Origin: Bacteriovoracaceae bacterium
GTDB taxonomy: Bacteria; Bdellovibrionota; Bacteriovoracia; Bacteriovoracales; Bacteriovoracaceae
Assembly (NCBI GenBank): GCA_947450475.1
Contig: CANFVK010000004.1
Span: forward strand, 186,001 to 250,000
Length of the DNA: 64,000 bases
Reading direction: 5' to 3'
Shown: positions 37,295 to 47,082 of the stretch, one piece after another
How the letters are laid out: each line of letters starts with the position of its first letter
Numbering within the stretch: position 1 is the first letter of the stretch
The notes under the pieces: model-generated
The model's database searches: none
What the model was told of the DNA's origin: nothing
The model's input: only the letters and a program-made list of their open reading frames with translations
Translations under genes and position numbers: made by a program

Positions 37295-37336
37295 ACAGTG
37301 TAAATCCCTAATATAAGATTGGAATTATTACACTGT
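37295..37336. repeat. Perfect 9-bp inverted repeat upstream of a secreted protein gene
   Basis: ACAGTGTAA (37295-37303) and TTACACTGT (37328-37336) are exact inverted copies with centres 33 bases apart, close to three helix turns. They lie in the 214-base divergent region between the S41 peptidase gene and the small secreted protein gene. Possible operator for a dimeric regulator. Confidence 0.5.
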
Positions 37337-37399
37337 GACTTAGTGATGAATAAAACTGAGGTAAGCTTAGGGCGAAACAATAAATTCAAAGGAGTTTAG

Positions 37400-37738
37400 A
37401 TGAAAAAGCTAATCTTTACGCTAACTGTAGTCATTTTAACCATATCGTCTTACGGCGCATACGCCGAATTAACAATAGTCAATTGTAATAGCCATCTGGG
37501 AACAGATCATAATTTATCATTAGTCATAGTCGATAATTCACTCAGAGAAATAAGAGTTCAAACGCTGGAATCAAGATTAAAAGCACTCATACCTAGAAAA
37601 TTAATGAATCAATGTATCGAGGGGCGCACATTGTTTGCCATTTTGGGATCACATTCTACCCTAGAATTAGATGATGCGATTTTATCAGGCGGAGAAGGGT
37701 TATTAAAAATGGACGATGAAGAATTTGGTTGCAACTAG
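37400..37738 (+). CDS. Small secreted hypothetical protein
   Basis: A 112-residue protein with a clear signal peptide (MKKLIFTLTVVILTISSYGA, cleavage near AYA-E at residue 22) and three Cys in the mature part, one being next to last. I recognise no family. AAAGGAG ahead of the ATG is a strong ribosome site. It is divergent from the secreted S41 protease, with an inverted repeat between the two that could control either gene. Confidence 0.75.
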   Translation: MKKLIFTLTVVILTISSYGAYAELTIVNCNSHLGTDHNLSLVIVDNSLREIRVQTLESRLKALIPRKLMNQCIEGRTLFAILGSHSTLELDDAILSGGEGLLKMDDEEFGCN

Positions 37739-37749
37739 GCTCATACTTA

Positions 37750-37778
37750 AAAAACGGGGCGATTAATCGCCCCATTTT
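37750..37778. terminator. Bidirectional terminator before aconitase
   Basis: An 18-base perfect palindrome at 37756-37773 (GGGGCGATTAATCGCCCC), flanked by A6 and TTTTG, between two convergent genes. Confidence 0.85.
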
Positions 37779-37788
37779 GTTAAAGGAA

Positions 37789-40452
37789 TTATTTCAAATT
37801 GCGAAGCACGTATTGCAAAATCCCGCCATTTTTAATGTAGTTTAATTCATCAGCAGTATCAACTCTTGAAGTCACCATGGTCTTAGAAATTGAACCATCT
37901 TTTTTAGCAATGAACATTTCATACTTCATCATCGGTTTAAATTCACCTTGTGGAATTAGTGAAATCGTTTCTGTGCCATCGATGCCTAGAGTTTTTCTAT
38001 CTACACCTTTTTCAAATACTAGTGGAAGAACTCCCATTCCAATAAGGTTTGATCTATGGATTCGCTCAAAAGATTCAGTCACAACAGCTTTTATTCCCTG
38101 TAACATTGTTCCTTTAGCTGCCCAGTCTCTAGAAGATCCCGTACCGTATTCTTTTCCAGCTATAACTACTAGTGGCGTTTTCTCTCCAATATACTTCATT
38201 GCCGCATCGTAGATTGAAAGTTTTTCTCCTGAAGGGATATGGATCGTGTCTCCACCTTCAACACCTGCTAGCATTTCATTTTTTATACGAATATTCGCAA
38301 AAGTTCCTCTCATCATGACTTCATGATTCCCTCGACGAGAACCAAAAGAGTTAAAGTCTTCAGGCTTGACGCCTTGACTTTGAAGATAAGTGCCTGCCGG
38401 ACCGGATTTCTTAATTGATCCCGCAGGAGAAATGTGATCGGTGGTGATAGAGTCACCAAACAAGGCCAGAACGCGAGCATTTTTAACTTCAATGCTATTA
38501 ACTGTTCCGCCAGCGATGTCTTCAAAGAAAGTTGGATTTCTAATATAGGTCGAATCCGGCTCCCAAGAAAAGAAATCGCCTTCAGTGGTCTTAATAGATT
38601 GCCAGTGCTTATCACCTTCAAAAACATTTGAATAACGAGCTTTAAACATCGCTGAAGTCAATTTTGAACTTAGAATGGAGTTTATTTCTTCATGAGATGG
38701 CCAGATGTCTTTTAAGTAAACATCTTTGCCATTGCTTCCTTTTCCAATTGGATCACGAGTCAAATTGACATTGATGTTTCCAGCAATAGCGTAAGCAATA
38801 ACGAGCGGAGGTGAAGCTAAATAATTTGCTTTCACATCAGGATTAATTCTTCCTTCAAAATTTCTATTTCCAGACAACACAGAAGTTACAACTAAATTGT
38901 TAGTATTAACTGACTTAGAAATATTTTCAGGAAGAGGACCCGAATTGCCAATGCAAGACATACAACCATATCCAGTAAGAGTAAAACCTAGCTCATCAAG
39001 TGATTGTTGAAGTCCTGATTCAATTAAATAGTCTGTCACAACTTTAGAGCCAGGAGAAAGCGCAGTTTTTACCCAAGGCTGAGATTTTAGACCCAAAGCT
39101 CGAGCTTTATTAGCAACAAGGCCAGCAGCGATCATAACTGAAGGATTAGAAGTATTCGTGCAAGAAGTAATAGTAGCAATCGCCACCGCTCCATGTTTGA
39201 GTTTAAAATCTGCACCATCTACCGCATACTCACCGCCTGAAGTTTCGGGATTAATTTTAAAAGAAACAGCAAGTTCTTTCGAAAATGCTTCAGCAGCAGC
39301 CGTTAATTCAATTCTATCTTGTGGGCGTTTTGGTCCGGAAAGACTCGCAACAACAGTTGAAAGATCAAGCTCAAGAGTTGAAGTAAAAACAGGATCTGCA
39401 TCTGCAGCATTTAGCCATAAACCTTGTTCTTTAGCATAGGCTTCTACCAGAGCTACTTGTTCATCGGCTCGACCGGTAAATTTTAAATATTCAATGGTTT
39501 TTTCATCCACCGGAAAAAATCCACACGTGGCTCCATATTCTGGCGCCATATTGGCAATAGTCGCTCTATCGGCAAGTGTTAATGCTTTGACTCCTGAGCC
39601 ATAGAATTCAACAAATTTTTCAACAACACCATGCTTACGTAACATTTGAGTTACAGTCAAAACAATATCTGTTGCCGTAATACCTTCATTAACTTTTCCA
39701 TTTAGCTTAAAGCCTACGACTTCAGGTACTGTCATTGTTACTGATTGACCAAGCATTGCCGCCTCAGCTTCAATACCACCCACTCCCCAGCCAAGAACAG
39801 AAAGTCCATTGATCATGGTAGTATGAGAATCTGTTCCAACACAAGTATCAGGATAAGCAATTGTTTCTCCATTTTCTGTTTTTGTCCAAACTCCTTGAGC
39901 GAGATACTCAAGATTAACTTGGTGACAAATTCCAGTCCCCGGAGGAACAACTCGGAAATTTTTAAAAGCTTTTTGGCCCCACTTTAAAAACGTATAACGT
40001 TCTTTGTTTCTTTGGTATTCTAAATCAACATTTTTATCATAAGAATCAGCTTTACCAAAAAAATCTACCGCTACGGAGTGATCAATGACAAGATCTACAG
40101 GAATAAGCGGGTTGATCTTTTTAGGATCGCCACCAATTTTTTTCATCGCCTCTCTCATGGCAGCTAAATCTACTACCGCAGGAACTCCAGTAAAGTCTTG
40201 CATGAGAACGCGAGCTGGATAATAAGCAATTTCACGATCTGATTTTTGAGTTTTTGCCCACTCGTTAATTGCTTTGGCATCATCAAAAGTGACATCTCGA
40301 CCATTTTCATGCCGCAATAAATTTTCAAGTAACACTTTAAGTGATTTTGGCAAACGATCGATATCAGTTAAACCTAAATTTTTTGCTTCCTTTAAACTAT
40401 AATAACTGTAAATTTTTGTACCTACAGTCATTGTCTTTTTTACTTTACTCAT
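37789..40452 (-). CDS. acnA: Aconitate hydratase A
   Basis: An 887-residue AcnA/IRP-type aconitase that interconverts citrate and isocitrate with a 4Fe-4S cluster. Cluster cysteines are in ITSCTNTSNPSV (around residue 433) and GYGCMSCIGNSGPL (around 500). HSVAVDFFG and the C-terminal swivel motif KEYGTGSSRDWAAKGT confirm the family; the length is standard. AAGGAG precedes the ATG. It is divergent from a LysR regulator that may control it. Confidence 0.97.
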   Translation of the reverse strand: MSKVKKTMTVGTKIYSYYSLKEAKNLGLTDIDRLPKSLKVLLENLLRHENGRDVTFDDAKAINEWAKTQKSDREIAYYPARVLMQDFTGVPAVVDLAAMREAMKKIGGDPKKINPLIPVDLVIDHSVAVDFFGKADSYDKNVDLEYQRNKERYTFLKWGQKAFKNFRVVPPGTGICHQVNLEYLAQGVWTKTENGETIAYPDTCVGTDSHTTMINGLSVLGWGVGGIEAEAAMLGQSVTMTVPEVVGFKLNGKVNEGITATDIVLTVTQMLRKHGVVEKFVEFYGSGVKALTLADRATIANMAPEYGATCGFFPVDEKTIEYLKFTGRADEQVALVEAYAKEQGLWLNAADADPVFTSTLELDLSTVVASLSGPKRPQDRIELTAAAEAFSKELAVSFKINPETSGGEYAVDGADFKLKHGAVAIATITSCTNTSNPSVMIAAGLVANKARALGLKSQPWVKTALSPGSKVVTDYLIESGLQQSLDELGFTLTGYGCMSCIGNSGPLPENISKSVNTNNLVVTSVLSGNRNFEGRINPDVKANYLASPPLVIAYAIAGNINVNLTRDPIGKGSNGKDVYLKDIWPSHEEINSILSSKLTSAMFKARYSNVFEGDKHWQSIKTTEGDFFSWEPDSTYIRNPTFFEDIAGGTVNSIEVKNARVLALFGDSITTDHISPAGSIKKSGPAGTYLQSQGVKPEDFNSFGSRRGNHEVMMRGTFANIRIKNEMLAGVEGGDTIHIPSGEKLSIYDAAMKYIGEKTPLVVIAGKEYGTGSSRDWAAKGTMLQGIKAVVTESFERIHRSNLIGMGVLPLVFEKGVDRKTLGIDGTETISLIPQGEFKPMMKYEMFIAKKDGSISKTMVTSRVDTADELNYIKNGGILQYVLRNLK

Positions 40453-40667
40453 GTGAAACTCTCCTTAAATTGAAACGGACTATATTATCGATAAAATTAG
40501 AAATTTCCTTATTATAAAATACCCATTAATAGACATTACGGAGGAAAAAGAAGAACTTAGGTAAAAGAAAAAAATATCCGTTCTTTTTACTTTCTTGAAA
40601 AAGTATGGCATAAAACAGATCAAGAAAATAATGAATAGATTGAATAATATGTAGTACAATTGGGAAT

Positions 40668-41522
40668 ATGATTGAAGAAATTGAAGCGTTAATTGCTTTA
40701 GAAAAATATGGCACAGTTAGTGAAGCCGCAGTTAGGCTTCGATTGACCCAATCAGCCGTGAGTAAACGTATTCAAGCGCTTCAAAACCAATTAAATTTGC
40801 ATCTGGTCGAACCAGAAGGTCGAAGGCTTCGACTCACAAATGAAGGTTATCAATTTTTAACAAAAGCCAAACCGCTCATTTTGGAATTAAAAAATTTAAC
40901 AATTCAAACTGATCAGTCTAAATTATCTCATTTTTCTCTCGGATTATCCGATTCTATAGCCAGCTCATTTGGGCCACAGGTCGTTAGTGATACTTTGAAA
41001 ACACTTAAAAATTTAAAGCTTGATTTTCATGTTCACCGAAGCTTAATGATTCTGGAAAATATTTCTCTTGGGAGATATCAATTAGGGCTTTGCACATTCG
41101 ACGATTTAAGAAAAGATCTTTTTTCAGTTGCCCTTTTTAACGAACCCTTAGTTTTGTTGAATGCAGAACTTAGCAAAAAAATGAATAAACAGTTACCCCT
41201 AATAACAATTGAAGAAAATTCAGCAACTTGGAAAAATGCCGGCAGTGAGCTAAAAAAAGAGTATCCTCAATTTTTTTCCAATGATGTAATTTACGTTGAG
41301 TCATTTATGGCGGTCTATCAAATGACGAAAGTAGGTCTCGGCAATGGATTGATTCCCTTAGGGCTTACAAAAGAATTTCTCATTCAAAAAGATTGTTTCA
41401 AAAAATTAAAAGTTAGTCGCTCCATATCACTTGTTACAAGAAAAACTGTTGCCCAATTAGAGTTCTTTGAACCCTTCGTGAAAGAATTAATGAAAAACAT
41501 TGAATATTATTTTGAAAAATAA
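40668..41522 (+). CDS. LysR family transcriptional regulator
   Basis: A 284-residue LysR-type regulator. The N-terminal winged helix reads VSEAAVRLRLTQSAVSKRIQ, followed by an effector-binding domain of the usual length (about 90-284). Such regulators often control the divergent gene, here acnA, 215 bases away; this is inferred from position. The 7 bases between TACAAT (40655-40660) and the ATG leave almost no leader, although GGGA may serve as a weak ribosome site. Confidence 0.92.
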   Translation: MIEEIEALIALEKYGTVSEAAVRLRLTQSAVSKRIQALQNQLNLHLVEPEGRRLRLTNEGYQFLTKAKPLILELKNLTIQTDQSKLSHFSLGLSDSIASSFGPQVVSDTLKTLKNLKLDFHVHRSLMILENISLGRYQLGLCTFDDLRKDLFSVALFNEPLVLLNAELSKKMNKQLPLITIEENSATWKNAGSELKKEYPQFFSNDVIYVESFMAVYQMTKVGLGNGLIPLGLTKEFLIQKDCFKKLKVSRSISLVTRKTVAQLEFFEPFVKELMKNIEYYFEK

Positions 41523-41524
41523 AT

Positions 41525-41791
41525 TCAATCTTTTACGCAATCGATTATGCCCCGATTTGCGGCGACAAATTCAATTTTAACGGAAACCTTATTTTCGAAA
41601 GAATATCGAAAGCATTCAAGGTCTCTTGGCTTTCCTTTGAAATCACCTCTATTGTTTTTGAAATTAACTAAAACACTTTTCTTGGCTTCATCAAAAAAAT
41701 ATTTTGAAACTATCATGGTTTTGACTTGAGTATACTTACCATACCCAGCAGTTGAAATTAAAAGTGCTAAATAAATAATTATTTTTCCCAT
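41525..41791 (-). CDS. Small exported hypothetical protein
   Basis: An 88-residue protein with a signal peptide (about 1-18, MGKIIIYLALLISTAGYG) and two Cys (59 and 85) that could form a disulfide. No family recognised. AGGAT sits seven bases ahead of the ATG, and the gene is only 4 bases behind pepE, so it is the last member of the selO-like/pepE run. Confidence 0.7.
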   Translation of the reverse strand: MGKIIIYLALLISTAGYGKYTQVKTMIVSKYFFDEAKKSVLVNFKNNRGDFKGKPRDLECFRYSFENKVSVKIEFVAANRGIIDCVKD

Positions 41792-41795
41792 TAAA

Positions 41796-42470
41796 CTATC
41801 CTAGATAACTTGAAATCGTAAGTTTTTTACCTTGATAAAACTGATAACTCTTGCCACAAAATGCTATCTGATCATCTTCCACGATAATACCTCCACCATC
41901 TGCGCACGCATAGAGTGGTATTTTGGAATTTTTGGAATGATGAATTAATTCTGCATCATATCGTTTTGAGTTTTTGTAATGAGGAAAAAATTCGAAATTG
42001 ACTAACCTCATAGCAGACAAGTTTTTCATGTCCCATGGATTCTCGTCTCGATCAAAATGTGGAAAACTAGCAGTGTGTACGTGAGGGGTAAGTACAATTG
42101 CACCAGCTGATAGACCACAGAGTACCCCACCGCGCTTTAAGAATTTATTGATGTGCTCAAACATCCCAGCTTTCTTCAAATGCTTTAAAAAATAAAAAGT
42201 ATTACCGCCTCCAAGAAAAATTAAATCACTTTTAAATACTTCATTAATCAGTGTTTTGGTAAATGGTGTATCGACACAAAAGTGCATGAAGCGCTGTACG
42301 CCAAAAGGAGAAAACTCATTTACAAAAAACTTAAAATCGTCTTCTGCATCAAATGAGCTTGAGGGGATGAGAGTCAATTTAGGTGATTTGGACTTTGTTA
42401 AATCTATAGCTCTCTGATTCAGAAAATAATTTTCCTCTTCAGTTCCTCCAGAATAGAGAACTAGTTTCAT
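41796..42470 (-). CDS. pepE: Peptidase E-like serine peptidase (S51)
   Basis: A 224-residue S51 family peptidase. Nucleophile Ser in GLSAGAIVL, FLGGGNTFYF glycine motif and CADGGG near the end match PepE, which hydrolyses Asp-X dipeptides in the cytoplasm; cyanophycinase is the nearest alternative. The start ATG overlaps the stop of the SelO-like gene as ATGA, so the two are translationally coupled. Confidence 0.88.
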   Translation of the reverse strand: MKLVLYSGGTEEENYFLNQRAIDLTKSKSPKLTLIPSSSFDAEDDFKFFVNEFSPFGVQRFMHFCVDTPFTKTLINEVFKSDLIFLGGGNTFYFLKHLKKAGMFEHINKFLKRGGVLCGLSAGAIVLTPHVHTASFPHFDRDENPWDMKNLSAMRLVNFEFFPHYKNSKRYDAELIHHSKNSKIPLYACADGGGIIVEDDQIAFCGKSYQFYQGKKLTISSYLG

Positions 42471-44323
42471 ATGCCGTCTCTAAATTCCCTTACGATTTGA
42501 AGCATACCCTTAACCAGTCTGGATTGTTCTTTCTCAGCTTCAAAGTTTGAAGGTCTTCGATCTTTATCTGGATTGAGATTTTGATAATCGGTAAATTCTT
42601 TGAGAATCACAGATATCTCATCTGCTTTGAGCTTTGGCTTTTTGTTCATAATCTTTTCGACAATACTAGTAATTGAATCCCCGGTGACTCGATCATACTT
42701 GTTGATAACTGATGATCTCATCGAAACATCAAGAATAACTTTTTCTGGAGTCTCTTTAAATTTTTTAGCAACAAGTGTAATCAGTTTTAAATAATTTTTT
42801 TGAAAACTTCTAATTTTTAGATCTTTTCTCAGCGACCTTTTTAAGTCAGCCTTGGTTGCATAACTTGATTTCACAATATCTAAAAACTCTGTTTCGCTGA
42901 GTCGATTATCCATTCCTCTTGAAAGAAGAAATTGTGGAAGTTCTCTTAGAATATCACGCATACAATAAATTGCATTCCAGTTGATACCATCTGGAACTTT
43001 TTGTGGACCTTTGACTGATTTTGCCATCTCGAAATAAGTAAAGTCCTCGCGAAAATCCTCTATGTCTTTACGACAGTTTTCTAAAAGATAATCAGCGTAT
43101 CGAGAATTAAGTCCCATCTTGGAAAGTATATTGATGTTTTTGTAATCGAAAAATCTTTTATCAAAATTAACTACAGAATGATGATTTTTGAAATCATCAA
43201 TCGAGCGCTTCTTTTCGTTTTTAATATAATCTATTATTTGAGCAAAGGTTTGAACAATATATCGAGCCTTTTGTTTTTGCTCTTTAATTGAAGTTGACCA
43301 ACGTTGTACATCGTCATAACGGTATTCATGGTGATAAAGACCAAATTGCCTTACCGAGCCATAATCAATGATCCCGCCATCCATTAGTATGTTGTCTCCA
43401 TCCCAATCTAACCAGCAGAAAATATATTGATCCTCGAAATCTGCAGACATTCTAGAGAAGGTTTCAACCATTTTGTTTAAAAAATAATCATATTGCGACT
43501 TCGGGTCTTGAGGGAGATTTTTCCAAGCTTTATTTTTCACTTGTCGTTCAATATAGTAATCTACCATTCTTTTTAACGTGGGAAGATTGTTTTGCTTTAA
43601 GTGATTAAACATATGAGATGGTCGAAGTAAATTTTCGTGAACTCTTACATTGATGGCAAGACCTTTTTGAAATTCAATTATAGCTAAAACCCTTTCGGTC
43701 TCTAAACCATTTTTCGCCAGAACTTCACTAAAGAAAAGAGCACTTAATCCTTCATCTTTTTCAGAATAACCGCAGCCATATGAAACTGTTGGGTCGCCGG
43801 TCTGATAAAATTTTTTGTTAATATTACAAGCTGGACTTAGTTTAGTGGCACCTGTTCCACAACTAGATATATCAAAAGATTTTCCTTTATGGTTAACCTG
43901 CCCATTCCAAATACTTCTTCCATCACCTGATGTTGTGCCTTTTTTACAAGGGTGTTGGAGTTGAAGGTATCTTGTTGCCATATAAGTATTGGGTCTTATC
44001 TCATCTTTAGGATAATTAAAATTATTCATGAGATCATATTCATTGATAATGACAATACTAAAGGTTTTAAGAATTTCTTCTTTTAGTTCTTTAGTTAACT
44101 CGTGCGGGTGATTCTCTGGAATTAATCCAATTTCACGCGCTAATTCAAAATTAAAAAAAGCAACCTGCCCACCATGCCTCGTTCTCACTTGATACTCAAC
44201 GACTGCTTCTGGAACATTTGACTTAAGTGGATGCGATCCATTTATGTCCTTAAATTTCGCATAACCGTTTTCTTTGATTGTTTCTTTGACTGGTCTTGAC
44301 TCTTTTAATTTTGTATTTCCCAT
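42467..44323 (-). CDS. SelO/YdiU-like pseudokinase, divergent
   Basis: A 618-residue protein resembling SelO, which AMPylates proteins. Visible family pattern: GTGATKLSP followed by an ALFFSEVLAKNGLETERVLA helix, and WDGDNILMDGGIIDYGSV, which keeps the Asp-Asn and IDYG metal ligands. The usual LQLKGAG lysine appears as SSCGTG, so the nucleotide-binding Lys may be lost or moved. The C-terminal 200 residues are not like E. coli SelO. Gene order with pepE and a small exported protein suggests an operon. SelO is secreted or cytoplasmic in others; no signal peptide here. Confidence 0.7.
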   Translation of the reverse strand: MGNTKLKESRPVKETIKENGYAKFKDINGSHPLKSNVPEAVVEYQVRTRHGGQVAFFNFELAREIGLIPENHPHELTKELKEEILKTFSIVIINEYDLMNNFNYPKDEIRPNTYMATRYLQLQHPCKKGTTSGDGRSIWNGQVNHKGKSFDISSCGTGATKLSPACNINKKFYQTGDPTVSYGCGYSEKDEGLSALFFSEVLAKNGLETERVLAIIEFQKGLAINVRVHENLLRPSHMFNHLKQNNLPTLKRMVDYYIERQVKNKAWKNLPQDPKSQYDYFLNKMVETFSRMSADFEDQYIFCWLDWDGDNILMDGGIIDYGSVRQFGLYHHEYRYDDVQRWSTSIKEQKQKARYIVQTFAQIIDYIKNEKKRSIDDFKNHHSVVNFDKRFFDYKNINILSKMGLNSRYADYLLENCRKDIEDFREDFTYFEMAKSVKGPQKVPDGINWNAIYCMRDILRELPQFLLSRGMDNRLSETEFLDIVKSSYATKADLKRSLRKDLKIRSFQKNYLKLITLVAKKFKETPEKVILDVSMRSSVINKYDRVTGDSITSIVEKIMNKKPKLKADEISVILKEFTDYQNLNPDKDRRPSNFEAEKEQSRLVKGMLQIVREFRDGI

Positions 44324-44440
44324 ACTTTTATTTTCAATTATTCAAATAAAAATTAAAGACAGGCAAAACTTGCTTCTCGCTCTTTGCGCTCAGCTCTTTT
44401 AGGTATAAAATTTGGTCAATAAATTATTTCAGAGTCATTC

Positions 44441-44971
44441 ATGAAAATACCATTTCTTCTTTTACTGATCTCACAATTGCTTCTGCCAGTCGCTTGCTCA
44501 AGCATAAATCAATCAGACTGCAAAAGAGATATGCTTACTTTTGGCCGTGAACATGGAGCTAAGGGCTTAATAAAACTCACTGATGAAATCCAAAAGGTTT
44601 GTCAGAACTATGAACCTCACGTGGATCTAGAAAAATATGAAAATGGCTTTAACCAAGGCTGGGCACAATACTGTACTCCTTTAAGCGGTTTTGAAAATGG
44701 AAGAAAAGGTGACCTATATAAGAGTTTTTGTCCTGTCGATAAGGAAGAGATTTTTCGTGAAAAATATCTAATTGGTAAAAAAATATTTGAAAAAAATGAT
44801 CTCGAAATCGAATTAGAGGACAAAATCAAAAGTTTATCTTCATCTGGTGAGTTAGATTTGGCAGCTAAAAGTGAACTAAGTAAACTCAAGGAAGTCCTAA
44901 TTAACTTAAAAAGAGAGATCCAACGACTAGAACAAAATGGTAGAAAACCTATTCATACCTCAATCGATTAA
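44441..44971 (+). CDS. DUF2799-type lipoprotein
   Basis: A 176-residue exported protein with a signal peptide and a lipobox-like VACSS at Cys19 (Pro at -3 is unusual). The mature part has the DUF2799 pattern: WAQYC, GFENGRKGDLYKSFCP and FREKYLIGKK, with conserved Cys. The C-terminal 50 residues form a coiled coil. Function unknown; an envelope lipoprotein is likely. Its stop overlaps the convergent rRNA methyltransferase gene by 4 bases (TTAA). Confidence 0.78.
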   Translation: MKIPFLLLLISQLLLPVACSSINQSDCKRDMLTFGREHGAKGLIKLTDEIQKVCQNYEPHVDLEKYENGFNQGWAQYCTPLSGFENGRKGDLYKSFCPVDKEEIFREKYLIGKKIFEKNDLEIELEDKIKSLSSSGELDLAAKSELSKLKEVLINLKREIQRLEQNGRKPIHTSID

Positions 44972-46194
44972 TCAACTCTAAAAAGTGCAAATTTTAAATA
45001 TCGCAACTCTTCCATTGCCAATGGGTAGGGGTGATCAAAGGGTTGACCACCATAAAATACGAGGGTTCCTTTCTTTCTATTTTTCGAAAATGACTCTTTG
45101 CAGATCTCAAAAAACTTATCGCTACTTATATGGCTTGAGCAAGAGCTGGCTGCAAATAGACCGTTTCCTCCAACTAATTTTAATGATTGGGAGAAAACCT
45201 TAATGTATGCCTCAACCGCAGTTTCTACAGATTTTTGATTTGGTGCAAAGCTAGGAGGGTCCGTAATGACAATATCCCACTTTCTCTTATCTTTGATCTG
45301 TTCATCAATAAAAACAAAGGCGTCTTGAGCGATGGCATCGTGTTTAACTTTTAAATCATTAACTTCAAAATTTCGACTTGAGGCCAAGGTCGCAGCTTTG
45401 GCAATATCAACACTTGTTACTTCTCGAGCGCCTCCAATTGCGGCAAAAACTGAAAATCCACCGGTATAACTAAAAAGATTCAACATAGATTTACTTTGAG
45501 AAAACTGAGAAATCAATTTTCGATTATCTCTTTGATCTAAGAAAAATCCTGTTTTAGCAGCATCGCGAATATTGCTGGCAAAATTGCATCCATTTTCTCG
45601 AAATATAACTTCATCTTTGAGAGTTCCAAAAATTTCTTCGCCCTTTGTTTCAGCATCATTTCTTCGCTTTAAATAGACTGTATTAATTTGCGGAAAATCT
45701 TCGATTAATTTTTTAGCCAATCCTATATGATTCCAAAATTTCTCTACTCCAATATGATCATGTTTGATGACTGCAGTATCATGATAAATATCAATAATAA
45801 GCCCGGGCATACCATCGCCTTCTCCATTGATAAGCCTAAAGCTATTGGTCCATTCACTAACAAAGTTTTTTCTTAACTCTACAGCTTTATTCCATTGCAG
45901 TTCACTCCATATTATTAAAGATGAATTTAAATTATTGGGCTTTACAAAACTTTCTTCGAATAAACATAATAATCGAAATCGCAATTGGGTATCTGCTTGA
46001 ATCAGACCAATCGCTAACGAATCGTTCCTCATCTTTAAAACAGCAAGGCCATTAACCATGCGAACATTAGAGTCAAAACAATCTGCAAAAATCCAGCGAT
46101 GGCCTCTTTTTAAATGTTTTGTCACATCTCTAATTAGCCTAGCCTCCGGCCATTTGTTTTCAGGTAAATTAATTAATGCTGTTTTTTCAATCAT
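44968..46194 (-). CDS. rlmI: RlmI-like 23S rRNA (cytosine-C5) methyltransferase
   Basis: A 408-residue SAM methyltransferase. An N-terminal PUA-like domain (KRGHRWIFADCF), the RlmI/K central domain and the Rossmann domain with TGFFLDQRDNR, LNLFSYTGGFSV and ITDPPSFAPN are typical. It would make m5C in 23S rRNA. TTG at 46206 is in frame, but GGA and the ATG at 46194 fit better. It is near, and on the strand of, the EamA gene 20 bases upstream. Confidence 0.87.
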   Translation of the reverse strand: MIEKTALINLPENKWPEARLIRDVTKHLKRGHRWIFADCFDSNVRMVNGLAVLKMRNDSLAIGLIQADTQLRFRLLCLFEESFVKPNNLNSSLIIWSELQWNKAVELRKNFVSEWTNSFRLINGEGDGMPGLIIDIYHDTAVIKHDHIGVEKFWNHIGLAKKLIEDFPQINTVYLKRRNDAETKGEEIFGTLKDEVIFRENGCNFASNIRDAAKTGFFLDQRDNRKLISQFSQSKSMLNLFSYTGGFSVFAAIGGAREVTSVDIAKAATLASSRNFEVNDLKVKHDAIAQDAFVFIDEQIKDKRKWDIVITDPPSFAPNQKSVETAVEAYIKVFSQSLKLVGGNGLFAASSCSSHISSDKFFEICKESFSKNRKKGTLVFYGGQPFDHPYPLAMEELRYLKFALFRVD

Positions 46195-46214
46195 AGATTT
46201 CCACAAAAAATATA

Positions 46215-47054
46215 TTATACCTTCTTTATATCATAACTCGAAGCAATTGCCGAAGTGATCACGACCAGGGCGCCAACCAATTGGAGATGGCTAAATCTTT
46301 CTGCAAATAAAAAGTGAGAGCATATTAAAGTGATTGGAGCTATTGTGTAATAGCTCATTCCAGAAATAACTGGAGAAATTTTGGATGTTATGTGGGCCCA
46401 TAAACTATGGGCGATAAGAGTACCGAAAATGCCAAGATAAATGATTATGCCCCAATCCATTTTAGAGATTTCCCAGTTGCTTAGTGGAAATAAAAAACTA
46501 AATCCAATCAGCGCGCCAAAAAACTGAAAAAAAATCCTAGTTTCTTGATTATGCTTATTTAATCTACGATGAAGTATGGGAATAATTGCAAAACAACTGG
46601 CACTAAAAAGACCAAGGGCAGCTCCAAGGGTTATTTGATTTTTAAAGTCCCAACTAGGAATAATTAGAGTAATTCCTATTAAGCACATTACAAGACAAGC
46701 CAGATCTTTTTTGTTGATTTTATGACCTATCAGCAGACAGCTCGCCAAAACTAACTGAATGCCATAGGTACTAAGACTTAAAACAGCTATAGCGGGACCA
46801 CCAAATTTAACTGCGTAGGCATAGCTTATCCAGTGGAAAAAAAAGACACCTCCCAACAAAAGTAATCCCCATAGTTCTTTTGCCTTTCTTGGAAACTGTA
46901 TTTTTTTGCGCCAGACTAAACTCAAGACGAAAACTGTTATAAGCAATCTGGCTAAACAAATGGTGACCGGATTTGCGCTTGTATACTTGATCGCTAACGG
47001 AACAAATGCAAAAATAAGAATAGCAAAAAAACCTTGAAGCAGCATAAGCATCAT
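46215..47054 (-). CDS. EamA/DMT family transporter
   Basis: A 279-residue inner-membrane protein with ten predicted helices in two EamA repeats. The family exports amino acids, metabolites or drugs; the substrate cannot be told from sequence. It is divergent from the DUF1003 gene, with 28 bases between starts. Confidence 0.88.
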   Translation of the reverse strand: MMLMLLQGFFAILIFAFVPLAIKYTSANPVTICLARLLITVFVLSLVWRKKIQFPRKAKELWGLLLLGGVFFFHWISYAYAVKFGGPAIAVLSLSTYGIQLVLASCLLIGHKINKKDLACLVMCLIGITLIIPSWDFKNQITLGAALGLFSASCFAIIPILHRRLNKHNQETRIFFQFFGALIGFSFLFPLSNWEISKMDWGIIIYLGIFGTLIAHSLWAHITSKISPVISGMSYYTIAPITLICSHFLFAERFSHLQLVGALVVITSAIASSYDIKKV

Positions 47055-47082
47055 TTAAAGGCATTTTGCAATGGAGATCAAT

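Noticed and set aside
37877..39987. Several 65-111 residue frames on the plus strand inside acnA
   Set aside because: They are shadows of the aconitase codons and have no ribosome sites or family patterns.
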